From Thioalkalivibrio sp. (lineage in GTDB: Bacteria; Pseudomonadota; Gammaproteobacteria; Ectothiorhodospirales; Ectothiorhodospiraceae), in assembly GCA_007116035.1 (NCBI GenBank), contig SKJG01000027.1:1-36551 (forward strand): a DNA stretch of 36,551 bases, given 5' to 3'. Below are positions 22,411 through 30,477 of this stretch, piece after piece. Under the pieces are notes generated by a model. It did not search any database. It saw nothing but the letters and a program-made list of their open reading frames with translations, and was not told the DNA's origin. Numbering within the stretch: the stretch's first letter is position 1; every line of letters starts with the position of its first letter. The translations under genes and the position numbers were made by a program.

Positions 22411-25400
22411 TCACTTCAAGCGGATGCCACGCCGTCGACGGGCATTCCCTGTCGGCCCACCGGAGCCGGCGGGTTTCTCGACGCGGCCGGATACCGCATC
22501 GGTGGGCTGCTCCTTGGCACCCGCGGCCTTGGCCGTCGCGCCCCGTGATGACACAGAAGAGTCCTTCCGTTCCACGGCCGCCTTTTTCGGCTGTCCTTTT
22601 TTGCGCTCCTGCGAAACTGCGGGATCCTGCTGCGCGGCAGGAGCACCGTTGCCGGTGTCCTCGGGCCACGCAGGCGCGCCCGTGGATCTTCCTGGCTCTG
22701 CAGACGGCGAGGCTGGTTCACGTGCCGCTGGCACGGCGGCGCCCTTCGCGGGTGCGTCGGAGGCTCCGCCGCTGACAGCCGAATCCTTCGCTCGACGGGG
22801 CGCAGGGCGCTTCGGTTCCGATCGCGCCTCGTCGCCCTGCACGCCGGACGGAGCGGCGGCGTCCGGGCCCGACGACCCACCACCGCCGGTGCCGGGAGAC
22901 CCGGTTCCGGGACCGCCGCCCGTACCCGGTCCAGGCGGGCCATCGGAGCCGCCCCCGACCAGTCGCAGGATCAGTCGCGCGATGGCGCGCAGGAACTGCA
23001 TCACGCCCTCGACGAAGCTGGCCCCCAGCGACTTCAGGTAAAGCAGCAGCAGCCCGATGGCATTGGCGACCGGTCCACCCGAAGGATCGGTCATCCTGCG
23101 CGGTGCAGCGGAGGCACTCCCGCCCGACGGCCCGGGTCCGTGGTCCGGTCCCATCGCCGTCAGCGTGCCGTCGCCACCCGGGCCCTCGCCTTCATGGCGA
23201 TCCAGGGACTCGAAGGTCTTGCGGGCACTGATGCAGCCCAGCGGGATGACCAGCAACGTCAGCAGAGTGGCCACGATCGTCCCGAACATCAGCGAAACCG
23301 CCATGCCCTGGAAGATCGGGTCGAACAGGATGACGCTCGAGCCCGCAAGCAGCGCGAAGGCGGTGATCACGATGGGTCGCGTTCGTGCCTGGCAGGCGTT
23401 TACCATCGCCTGCATCACATCCTCTCCTTCGGCGACCTGGTGCCTCGCGAAATCCACTAGCAGGATGGAATTGCGCACGATGATCCCCGCCAGCGCGATG
23501 AATCCGATCATCGAGGTCGCGGTGAACTCCGCCCCGAGGAGCCAGTGGCCCGGAATGATCCCGATCAGTGTCAACGGGATGGGAGCCATCACGATCGCCG
23601 GCAGCAGGAAATTGCCGAACTCCCAGACCACCAGCATGTAGATCAGCACCAGTGCGATGGCGAAGGCGATCCCCATGTCCCGGAAGGTTTCGTAGGTCAC
23701 GGTCCACTCGCCCGTCCACTCGAAGGCGACGGAACCGTCATTGGGGGGAGGACCCACCCAGTAGGATTCGAGAGTCCCGCCGCCGGGGAGCCGGTAATCC
23801 GCGAGTTGCTGCTCCACCTCGAGCATGCCGTAGATCGGTGCCGCCAGCCGGCCCACCGTCTCCGCCGTCACATACTCGACAGGCCTCAGGTTCTTGTGGA
23901 ATACGGGTTCGTCCTGCGGGATCCGTACGAACTCACCCAGTTCCGACAAGGGCACGGAACCGCCAGCCATGGCAGGAACCGGCAGCAGCAGCAGGCGCTC
24001 GATGTCGGAACGGACCTCCATCGGGAGGCGCAGTCGAATCATGTGCGGCTCGACCAGGGAACGGGCCTTGACGTCTCCCAGCAGCTGGCCGCCGACGGCC
24101 GCCTCGAGTGTGCGGTTCACGGCGTCCACGGTCACACCGCGACGCAGCGCCTTGTCCCGCTCCACGTTGAAGTGCCAAACGTCATACGGCGCTTGCAGGA
24201 AGCTGTCCACGTCATCCAGATGAGGGGCGTTCCTGAACATCTGCTCCATGTCGAGGGCGACGCGCCGGCGGATCTCGGCATCCGGCCCATAGATCTCGGC
24301 AACCACGGACTGCAGGACCGGCGGGCCGGGCGGCATCTCGACGACCTGGATCCGCGCCCCCGCGGCCTGCGCCATGGGCGCAAGCAGTTCCCGCGCCTCG
24401 ACCGCGATCTGATGGCTGGTGCGGCGCCGGTCGCCCTTGTCCAATAACTGAACCTGAATGTCCGCCTGCCAGGGCTGCTGACGCAGATAGTAGTGGCGCA
24501 CCAGGCCGTTGAAATTGAACGGCGAGGCCGTACCCACGTAGGCCTGTACCGCGGTGACCTCCGGCAGTTCCCGCAGGACCATCGCGAGCTCGTGGGTCAG
24601 GGTCGCCGTCCTCGGAAGCGCGGTGCCTTCAGGGAAATTGATGACCACGTTGAACTCGGGCTTGTTGTCCAGGGGCAGCATCTTCACCGACACGTCCTTG
24701 GTGACGAAGAGCATCACGGTCAGAAAGAAGACGACGACGATGCCGATCAGGAACCCCCAGCCATAGGTGCGATTGTTCACCAGACCCGGGATGGCCTTGG
24801 CGAAGAACCGGCCCATCATCTCGTTCTGCTTGTGTTCCTTCTCCTCGGCGCGCTGCAGGTATTCCATCGAAGGACGGAGCCGCCATGCCAGCCACGGCGT
24901 GAAGAGGAAGGCGGCCACCAGGGAGAACAGCATCGCGACGGAACCCAGCGCCGGGATCGGCTGCATGTACGGCCCCATCATGCCGGTCACGAAGCCCATG
25001 GGGAGCAGTGCCGCGATGACGGTGAAGGTCGCGAGGATGGTGGGGTTGCCGACCTCGGCGACGGCATCGACCGTCGTCTCGGTGTCGACGCCCCGTTTCA
25101 TCAGCCAGCGCCGGTAGATGTTCTCCACCACGACGATCGCGTCGTCGACCAGGATGCCGATCGCGAAGATGAGGGCGAAGAGACTCACGCGGTCGATGGT
25201 GTAACCCATCAACCAGGCACTGAAGATGGTGAACAGCAGCACGACCGGGATCACGATCAGCACGACCAGTGCCGCGCGCAGGCCGAGGAAGATGAAGACG
25301 AGCACGGTGACCGCAGCCGTGGCGATGAAGAGCTTGAACATCAGCTCGTTCACCTTGGCGTTGGCGGTTTCACCGTAGTTGCGGGTGACCGAGACCTCGA

Positions 25401-26442
25401 CGTTGTCCGGAATCACCTGCCCCTTCAGCAATTCGAGACGTTCCAGAATCCCATTGGCCACAGCGACGCCGTTGCTGCCCTCCTTCTTCGCGATGGCGAT
25501 GGTCACGGCGGCCGCCCCGACGGGGGCGACCTCGGCCTGATCCCCGGCGACTCCGGTGTAGTAGCGCACGAAGCGGTCCACCGGTCCGGGACCGTAAATC
25601 ACCTCGGCAACGTCACGGACGTAGACCGGGCGCCCCGCGTCGACGGTGATCAGCAGACGTCCGATGTCCTCGGCGTCACGCAGGAATGACCCGGTGTATA
25701 CCGGAATGCTGTCCGAGCCCACTTCGATCGATCCTGCGGTCCGCTCCGAGTTCGCGGCCTGCAGCGCCTGCGCGATCTGTTCCATGGTCACGTTGTGACC
25801 GGCGAGGCGCTCCGGCATCGGCTGGATCCGCACCATCTCCTCGCGCCCGCTCACCACGAAGCTCTGGCTGGTGTTTGGCACCTCGTTCAGGTACTGAAGG
25901 CTGTCCAGCGCGATCTGCCGGAGCATGGCGTCGTCGACTTCATGCGACCATAACGTCAGGGTCACCACCGGAACGTCGTCCACTCCCTTCGGCTTCACCA
26001 TCGGCTCAGACACGCCGGGCGGCATCAGGTCGCGGTTGGACATCAGCCGGTCATGCACCTTCAGGATCGAGGCTTCCATCTCCTCGCCCACGTCGAACTG
26101 AACGGTCACCATCGCCTCGCCGCGATGGGACATCGAATAGACATTGTCGACGCCCGAGATCTCACTCATCAGGCGCTCTAGCGGCCGCGCAACGAGACTG
26201 ACCACCTGCTCTGACGGCACGCCGGGGAACTGGACAAAGATGTCCACCATCGGCACCGAGATCTGCGGATCCTCCTGGCGAGGCGTGATGAGGAGACCCA
26301 GGATGCCGATCGCCAGCGTGGCCAGCAGCAGCAGCGGAGACAGCGGCGAGTGGATGAACGTCTGCGCCATCCGGCCGGCCAGCCCGAGGTCCTTTCCAGG
26401 TTCCCCGCCACCGGCGGCATGCTGATTGTTATGCTCGGACAT
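22411..26442 (-). CDS. RND efflux permease with a long cytoplasmic C-terminal tail
   Basis: Inner-membrane proton-driven RND transporter of 1343 residues, against about 1030-1070 for typical HAE1 pumps. The core has the N-terminal TM1, periplasmic porter domains, TM4 with LVDDAIVVVEN (431-441) whose paired Asp433/Asp434 match the AcrB proton-relay aspartates, and TM10 with GIIVRNSILLVDFA, where Arg replaces the Lys of AcrB. The core ends near residue 1080. The tail (1081-1343) has an amphipathic/hydrophobic segment (about 1125-1163), then a Gly/Pro/Ala-rich, increasingly basic disordered region ending NARRRRGIRLK. The membrane-fusion gene lies upstream; no outer-membrane factor is present. 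The substrate is not predictable; HAE-type rather than metal-type is likely from the TM4 motif. Confidence 0.9.
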   Translation of the reverse strand: MSEHNNQHAAGGGEPGKDLGLAGRMAQTFIHSPLSPLLLLATLAIGILGLLITPRQEDPQISVPMVDIFVQFPGVPSEQVVSLVARPLERLMSEISGVDNVYSMSHRGEAMVTVQFDVGEEMEASILKVHDRLMSNRDLMPPGVSEPMVKPKGVDDVPVVTLTLWSHEVDDAMLRQIALDSLQYLNEVPNTSQSFVVSGREEMVRIQPMPERLAGHNVTMEQIAQALQAANSERTAGSIEVGSDSIPVYTGSFLRDAEDIGRLLITVDAGRPVYVRDVAEVIYGPGPVDRFVRYYTGVAGDQAEVAPVGAAAVTIAIAKKEGSNGVAVANGILERLELLKGQVIPDNVEVSVTRNYGETANAKVNELMFKLFIATAAVTVLVFIFLGLRAALVVLIVIPVVLLFTIFSAWLMGYTIDRVSLFALIFAIGILVDDAIVVVENIYRRWLMKRGVDTETTVDAVAEVGNPTILATFTVIAALLPMGFVTGMMGPYMQPIPALGSVAMLFSLVAAFLFTPWLAWRLRPSMEYLQRAEEKEHKQNEMMGRFFAKAIPGLVNNRTYGWGFLIGIVVVFFLTVMLFVTKDVSVKMLPLDNKPEFNVVINFPEGTALPRTATLTHELAMVLRELPEVTAVQAYVGTASPFNFNGLVRHYYLRQQPWQADIQVQLLDKGDRRRTSHQIAVEARELLAPMAQAAGARIQVVEMPPGPPVLQSVVAEIYGPDAEIRRRVALDMEQMFRNAPHLDDVDSFLQAPYDVWHFNVERDKALRRGVTVDAVNRTLEAAVGGQLLGDVKARSLVEPHMIRLRLPMEVRSDIERLLLLPVPAMAGGSVPLSELGEFVRIPQDEPVFHKNLRPVEYVTAETVGRLAAPIYGMLEVEQQLADYRLPGGGTLESYWVGPPPNDGSVAFEWTGEWTVTYETFRDMGIAFAIALVLIYMLVVWEFGNFLLPAIVMAPIPLTLIGIIPGHWLLGAEFTATSMIGFIALAGIIVRNSILLVDFARHQVAEGEDVMQAMVNACQARTRPIVITAFALLAGSSVILFDPIFQGMAVSLMFGTIVATLLTLLVIPLGCISARKTFESLDRHEGEGPGGDGTLTAMGPDHGPGPSGGSASAAPRRMTDPSGGPVANAIGLLLLYLKSLGASFVEGVMQFLRAIARLILRLVGGGSDGPPGPGTGGGPGTGSPGTGGGGSSGPDAAAPSGVQGDEARSEPKRPAPRRAKDSAVSGGASDAPAKGAAVPAAREPASPSAEPGRSTGAPAWPEDTGNGAPAAQQDPAVSQERKKGQPKKAAVERKDSSVSSRGATAKAAGAKEQPTDAVSGRVEKPAGSGGPTGNARRRRGIRLK

Positions 26443-26535
26443 GGCTGTTTTCAGTCTCTTGTGTCTTGATATCCCTGCGCCCTGGCAGGGACAGCGCCGC
26501 CGCCAGAACCTCGATTGGGAACTTGCCTTCCGGCT

Positions 26536-27714
26536 CTAGCGGAAACGGGGGCCGGGCCGCGGGGCCTGGGTCCCGTTGACACGATCGCCGGAACGGATGT
26601 TGGCGTCGGGTGAATCGAGGATGCGTTCCCCTGCCTCTAGCCCCGACAGCACCGTCACCATGTCCCCCTGCACCGAGCCAAGCCGAATCATCCGCACACG
26701 TGTGGTTCCATCGGCCTCCACGACCGCAACGCGTGGCAGGGCACCCCCCGGCACGATCGCCGAGAGCGGGATACGCACCACCCCGGGACTGGTCTGGGTA
26801 CCGGGAAGATGCACGTCCGCATACATGCCAGGCCCGCCGGGAACACCTCGCGGCAGATCGAACTTGACCGTTACGGTATGCCGCTGCGGATCCGCGATCG
26901 GGAAGATCTGCGCCACGCGGGCGTCGACTTCCGTCTTCCCGACGTCGAGGGTCACCCGGACCATGTCGCCGACGGCCAGCCGACCCACGAGGCGCGCCGG
27001 GATATCCGCCTCCACCCGGAGGAATTCGACATGACCGAAGGTGACCAGGGGATGCCCCGGCTGCACGGTATCGCCCTCCTCCACATGCTTGCGCATGATC
27101 AACCCCGAGAACGGGGCCACGGAGCGCGTATCGCGGATCGCCGAATCGATCTCCTCGAGGCGCGAGCGCGCCTGGTGCCAGCGCGAGCTCGCCTGGTCGA
27201 TGCCGACCTGGCGGGAGAAAAGGTCGGCATGACGCTCGACCGCGGGGTCTCCGAGGCCGGCGATGGCGCCGGCCGGTCGGGTGATCAGCTGGTCGAACAT
27301 GGAGGGAATGCCCATCCCCGGCATCTGGCCGATGTCCCGGCTGCGCGGCGCGGCGACTTCTCGCCCGAACTGCATCTGGGCCTCGCGCAGGGCCGCCTCG
27401 GCCGAACGCAAGTCCGCGATGGCCGCCTGGCGCTGTGCCGCCAGCCGTTCGTCGCTGATGGCGACCAGCACCTCGTCCCGATCGAAGAAGTCGCCCTCGG
27501 CGCCGGCGACCAGGGTGACGCGTCCCCCGATCTGCGCCGTCAGCGTCACCTCGCGGAACGGCACCACCGTCCCGCTGATGGTCTGGTCCCCCGCGGTCGC
27601 GGCCTCGACCGTGACCATCCTGCTGAACTGGGCCGCCGACGTGCCCGCGAAAATAAGAACTGCTGCAGCCAGGGCAGCCAGGAACACTCTGGTTGGAGTC
27701 ATGGTCTTCTTCAT
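26536..27714 (-). CDS. RND periplasmic adaptor (membrane-fusion protein)
   Basis: HlyD/AcrA-family adaptor of 392 residues that would link the RND permease to an outer-membrane channel. It has an N-terminal signal or anchor (about 10-30), a first lipoyl half (QTISGTVVPFREVTLTAQIGG), a helical hairpin, the second lipoyl half (VAPFSGLIMRKHVEEGDTVQ), the beta-barrel (LVGRLAVGDMVRVTLD) and the membrane-proximal domain. The hairpin is interrupted by about 45 residues rich in Met, Pro and Gly (GQMPGMGIPSMFDQL), so its tip is unusual. The ATG at 27714 is chosen for the signal peptide; longer in-frame starts reach back to 27870 and an alternative ATG lies at 27702. This is the first gene of the twelve-gene minus-strand run. 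Confidence 0.87.
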   Translation of the reverse strand: MKKTMTPTRVFLAALAAAVLIFAGTSAAQFSRMVTVEAATAGDQTISGTVVPFREVTLTAQIGGRVTLVAGAEGDFFDRDEVLVAISDERLAAQRQAAIADLRSAEAALREAQMQFGREVAAPRSRDIGQMPGMGIPSMFDQLITRPAGAIAGLGDPAVERHADLFSRQVGIDQASSRWHQARSRLEEIDSAIRDTRSVAPFSGLIMRKHVEEGDTVQPGHPLVTFGHVEFLRVEADIPARLVGRLAVGDMVRVTLDVGKTEVDARVAQIFPIADPQRHTVTVKFDLPRGVPGGPGMYADVHLPGTQTSPGVVRIPLSAIVPGGALPRVAVVEADGTTRVRMIRLGSVQGDMVTVLSGLEAGERILDSPDANIRSGDRVNGTQAPRPGPRFR

Positions 27715-28027
27715 GTCGTTGGTTCTAAGTGTAGGCGCTGGCCGATCCGTCCGCAGGCCGAGCAGCGCCCCAGTGCAGGCATCCGACCCGAACAACCCTC
27801 TCTTTTTACCACAACCCACGGCCTCCGTGTGTTCGCGCCGCGGGGAAAACGGCCCCCGCAGGCTGCCCAATAACCACGCCGATCCATTCGATTCTCATTC
27901 CTGACCACTGACCTCAAAGATACGCGAAAGCGCTCGGAAATTAGTGCGATTCGTTGCAACGTTGGTTCCCTTCAACGGACGGGGAAATCGAGTCATCACG
28001 ACTTGGAACAGAGGGTTGGGAGCTTCC
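27715..28027. other. Divergent control region between the RND run and its likely regulator
   Basis: These 313 bp separate the adaptor gene (minus) from the Fis-type regulator (plus). A 10-bp palindrome CGTTGCAACG lies at 27952-27961. A pyrimidine/T-rich stretch at 27797-27809 is not preceded by a hairpin. No consensus -24/-12 (GG-N10-GC) promoter and no good sigma-70 promoter was found for either gene, and no additional gene is visible. Confidence 0.4.
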
Positions 28028-28043
28028 ATGGAACAGTTGCAAC
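27953..28043. promoter_or_regulatory. Two GTTGCAAC palindromes flanking the regulator start
   Basis: Perfect 8-bp palindromes GTTGCAAC lie at 27953-27960 (extended to CGTTGCAACG) and 28036-28043, 83 bp apart, about eight helical turns, on either side of the regulator ATG. They could be operator half-sites for autoregulation. The evidence is only their symmetry and repetition. Confidence 0.25.
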
Positions 28044-29455
28044 ACTTCTGGCATCCTGTTGCACAAGCCCGCCGGATTCCCGCCATGAACGCAGAAACGC
28101 TCGCCGAACTGGTACGTAGCCTGATACAGCCCAATCGTGACGGGGTCATGGTCATCGATGATCAAGGCCGCATTGTCACACACAACACAGCCTTGGTTGA
28201 ACTGCTCGACCAGCCCCACGGCACCCGTTTCGAGTCCACCCTCCGCCTGGGCCCGGTCAACCTGCAACGCCTGCTGGTCCGGGCCGCCATTGCCGCCGGC
28301 CAACAGGATGTCGTCGGCCGTCCGCGCTGGCGGGCACTGGATTTCAGGACGGAGTTGGATTTCCGTGACCCGCCGCTTCCGGTGCGGGTCACCAGCAACG
28401 CGTTGCCACAACTTGCGAACGACCGGAAACTCAGGGTCGTAACCATCCTCCCGGACCTCGCGGCCACCGAAATCGCTGCCGATCCCGGGGGGTTCACGCC
28501 GGGCTCACCGTTGGAATCGGCCGACGCCCAGTGCCAGTCGCGATTGGATCATGCCCTTCGCGCGGCGACGGCCGGGACGAGACTGCTGTTGCTCGGCGAG
28601 ACGGGAACCGGGAAGAGCCTGCTGGCACAGACGCTGCACACCTCCAGCCGCCGCGGGACCGGACCCTTCATCGATGTGCACTGCGCCGCCCTCCCTGAAC
28701 TCACGTTGGAGTCCGAACTCTTCGGACATGCCCGTGGGGCATTCCCGGGTGCCAGTGCCGAGCGCACGGGACGTCTGGAGGCGGCCGCAGGGGGCACCCT
28801 GCTGCTCGAGCAGGTGGACGCGATGTCGCCGCATCTGCAGGGTGCCCTGCAGCGCACGCTGAGCGAGGGCCGTTTCGAACGCGTGGGAGAAAACCGTGTC
28901 CGCCATCTCGACGCGAACATCGTCTCAACGTGCAGCCTGGACCTGCGCCAGCATGTTGCCGGCGGCCGGTTTCGCGCCGATCTCTATTACCGCATCGCGG
29001 GCATCTGTGTCCTGTTGCCGCCATTACGAGAACGTCCGGGCGACCTCGATACGATCGTGGAACAGTGGTCCGGCCACAATCGGATTGCGATCACCAAGGC
29101 TGGCCGCCGCCGTCTGCACGAGCACCCCTGGCCCGGCAATTTCCGCGAACTGCGCAACCGGCTCGAAGCCCTGCGCCTGGGAGCCTCTCCCGGCAGCCGT
29201 CTGGGCGAGGCCGAGATCGGCGCAGCCCTGTCCAGTCCCCAGGAGGGATCCCTGCCGAACACGTTCCTCGATCCTGACCTCGGCCACGGCGAAGCCCCTG
29301 CTCCCTTCTCCCCGGACGAAGAGCGGGAGCGCGAGACGCTGCGCGCAGCGCTGGCGGCGCACAACGGCAACCGTTCGCAGGCCGCCCGCAGCCTGGGCAT
29401 GGACCGCACCACGCTGTGGCGCAAACTGCACCGCCTGCGCCTGCGTTCGACATGA
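28028..29455 (+). CDS. Sigma-54-type AAA+ transcriptional regulator with altered GAFTGA loop
   Basis: Regulator of 475 residues: N-terminal PAS-like domain (about 35-150; DGVMVIDDQGRIVTHNTA), AAA+ domain with Walker A GETGTGKS (190-197), Walker B-like GGTLLLEQVD, the R-finger region FRADLYYRI, and a C-terminal Fis-type HTH (about 434-475; NGNRSQAARSLGMDRTTLWRKL). The loop that contacts sigma-54 reads GAFPGA (237-242), Pro replacing the conserved Thr, and Walker B ends EQVD instead of the usual DExx. Both changes suggest weakened ATPase or sigma-54 coupling, so it may act through another polymerase or as a DNA-binding repressor. The ATG at 28028 has GGGAG upstream; an in-frame GTG (27944) would add 28 residues. 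It is divergent from the RND run. Confidence 0.85.
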   Translation: MEQLQHFWHPVAQARRIPAMNAETLAELVRSLIQPNRDGVMVIDDQGRIVTHNTALVELLDQPHGTRFESTLRLGPVNLQRLLVRAAIAAGQQDVVGRPRWRALDFRTELDFRDPPLPVRVTSNALPQLANDRKLRVVTILPDLAATEIAADPGGFTPGSPLESADAQCQSRLDHALRAATAGTRLLLLGETGTGKSLLAQTLHTSSRRGTGPFIDVHCAALPELTLESELFGHARGAFPGASAERTGRLEAAAGGTLLLEQVDAMSPHLQGALQRTLSEGRFERVGENRVRHLDANIVSTCSLDLRQHVAGGRFRADLYYRIAGICVLLPPLRERPGDLDTIVEQWSGHNRIAITKAGRRRLHEHPWPGNFRELRNRLEALRLGASPGSRLGEAEIGAALSSPQEGSLPNTFLDPDLGHGEAPAPFSPDEERERETLRAALAAHNGNRSQAARSLGMDRTTLWRKLHRLRLRST

Positions 29456-30297
29456 AACACCCCATCAAGCGCATCGCCGCCGCCCTGGAGCGCGCCTTCC
29501 CGCCGTTCGGCACCGCCCCCTCAGGTCGCTACCGGGCCTGGGCCTTCGATGCCGACCGCGGCTTTCGTCCCATCCAGCGCATGCAACTGCCTTCGCTCGA
29601 TGATCTGCTGCATCTCGACCGCCAGAAGAACCTGGCGGAACGCAACACGCGGCAGTTCGTCAACGGACTGCCCGCCAACCACATGCTGCTTTGGGGCGCC
29701 CGGGGCACCGGCAAGTCCTCGCTGGTCCGCGCCCTGTTGCAGCGCTTTGGAGACGCCGGCCTGCGCCTGGTCGAAGTCGACAATCGCGGCCTGAATCGGC
29801 TGCCGGAATTGGTCGAACCCCTCGCCGCTCGGCCGGAGCGCTTTGTGATCTTCGCTGACGACCTCGCCTTCGACGCCGACGATGCTGGCTACCGGGCGCT
29901 CAAGGCTCTGCTGGACGGGCGTCTGGGTGGACTGCCCGAGAACGCCCTGCTGTACGCGACCTCGAACCGGCGCCACCTGATACCGGAACCGCGCCACGAA
30001 AACGACGCAGGCCCGGACCAGGAACTGCACCCGCAGGAGGCAAGCGAGGAACGCATTTCGCTGTCGGAACGCTTTGGCCTGTGGCTCGCGTTCCACCCGC
30101 TGTCGCAGGATCAGTACCTGGACATCGTGTGGCACCACCTCGCCCGCCTGAACGCCACCGTCGCGGAGCACGAGCGAAAGGAACTGGCGATCGAAGCGGT
30201 GCGCTTCGCAACGCTGAGAGGATCACGCAGCGCACGCGTCGCCAGCCAGTTCGCCGCCGATCATGCAGGGCACCGGCTCCTGAACAGCGTTCGCTGA
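29452..30297 (+). CDS. DUF815-family AAA+ ATPase
   Basis: Cytoplasmic P-loop ATPase of 281 residues of the DUF815 (PF05673) family, function not established. It has the family start (RYRAWAFD, IQRMQLPSLDDLLHLDRQK), Walker A GARGTGKS (82-89), a Walker B-like FVIFADDLAFD, a sensor-like LLYATSNRRHLIP, and a C-terminal lid (SLSERFGLWLAFHPLSQDQYL). The ATG overlaps the stop of the regulator gene as ATGA, so the two are translationally coupled. In other gammaproteobacteria the gene is mostly found in unrelated contexts, so the link to the regulator is positional only. Confidence 0.88.
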   Translation: MKHPIKRIAAALERAFPPFGTAPSGRYRAWAFDADRGFRPIQRMQLPSLDDLLHLDRQKNLAERNTRQFVNGLPANHMLLWGARGTGKSSLVRALLQRFGDAGLRLVEVDNRGLNRLPELVEPLAARPERFVIFADDLAFDADDAGYRALKALLDGRLGGLPENALLYATSNRRHLIPEPRHENDAGPDQELHPQEASEERISLSERFGLWLAFHPLSQDQYLDIVWHHLARLNATVAEHERKELAIEAVRFATLRGSRSARVASQFAADHAGHRLLNSVR

Positions 30298-30368
30298 GCC
30301 GCCCGTTGGCAAGGCTGGCGCCCCGGGGCCCGCCAGGAACCGCGAAAGACCGGGGCCCGGCGGGTTTC

Positions 30369-30463
30369 GGCAGCAGGGATGCTGCCGTCAAGCCTACGGG
30401 GATGTATTCACGGCGTCCCGACGGAAGGCCGGCGGTCCTCGCTCCAACCCGGGGGCGAGGACC
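30369..30463. repeat. Palindromic elements between the DUF815 gene and thrC
   Basis: GGCAGCA-GGGA-TGCTGCC (30369-30386) is a perfect 7-bp stem, and GGTCCTCGC (30434-30442) with GCGAGGACC (30455-30463) is a perfect 9-bp stem 15 bp beyond the thrC stop. They sit in the 180-bp gap between convergent genes. Neither has a T-run, so they are annotated as repeats that may stabilise 3' ends or aid termination. Confidence 0.45.
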
Positions 30464-30477
30464 TGGGCCCAGCCGAT

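Noticed and set aside
24493-25689. 398-codon plus-strand frame inside the RND gene
   Set aside because: It is antisense to conserved RND TM segments, and the product is Asp/His/Arg-rich with no domain.
28043-28063. Sigma-54-like TGGCAT/TTGCA inside the regulator gene
   Set aside because: The spacing between GG and GC is 9 instead of 10, and it lies within coding sequence after the start codon.
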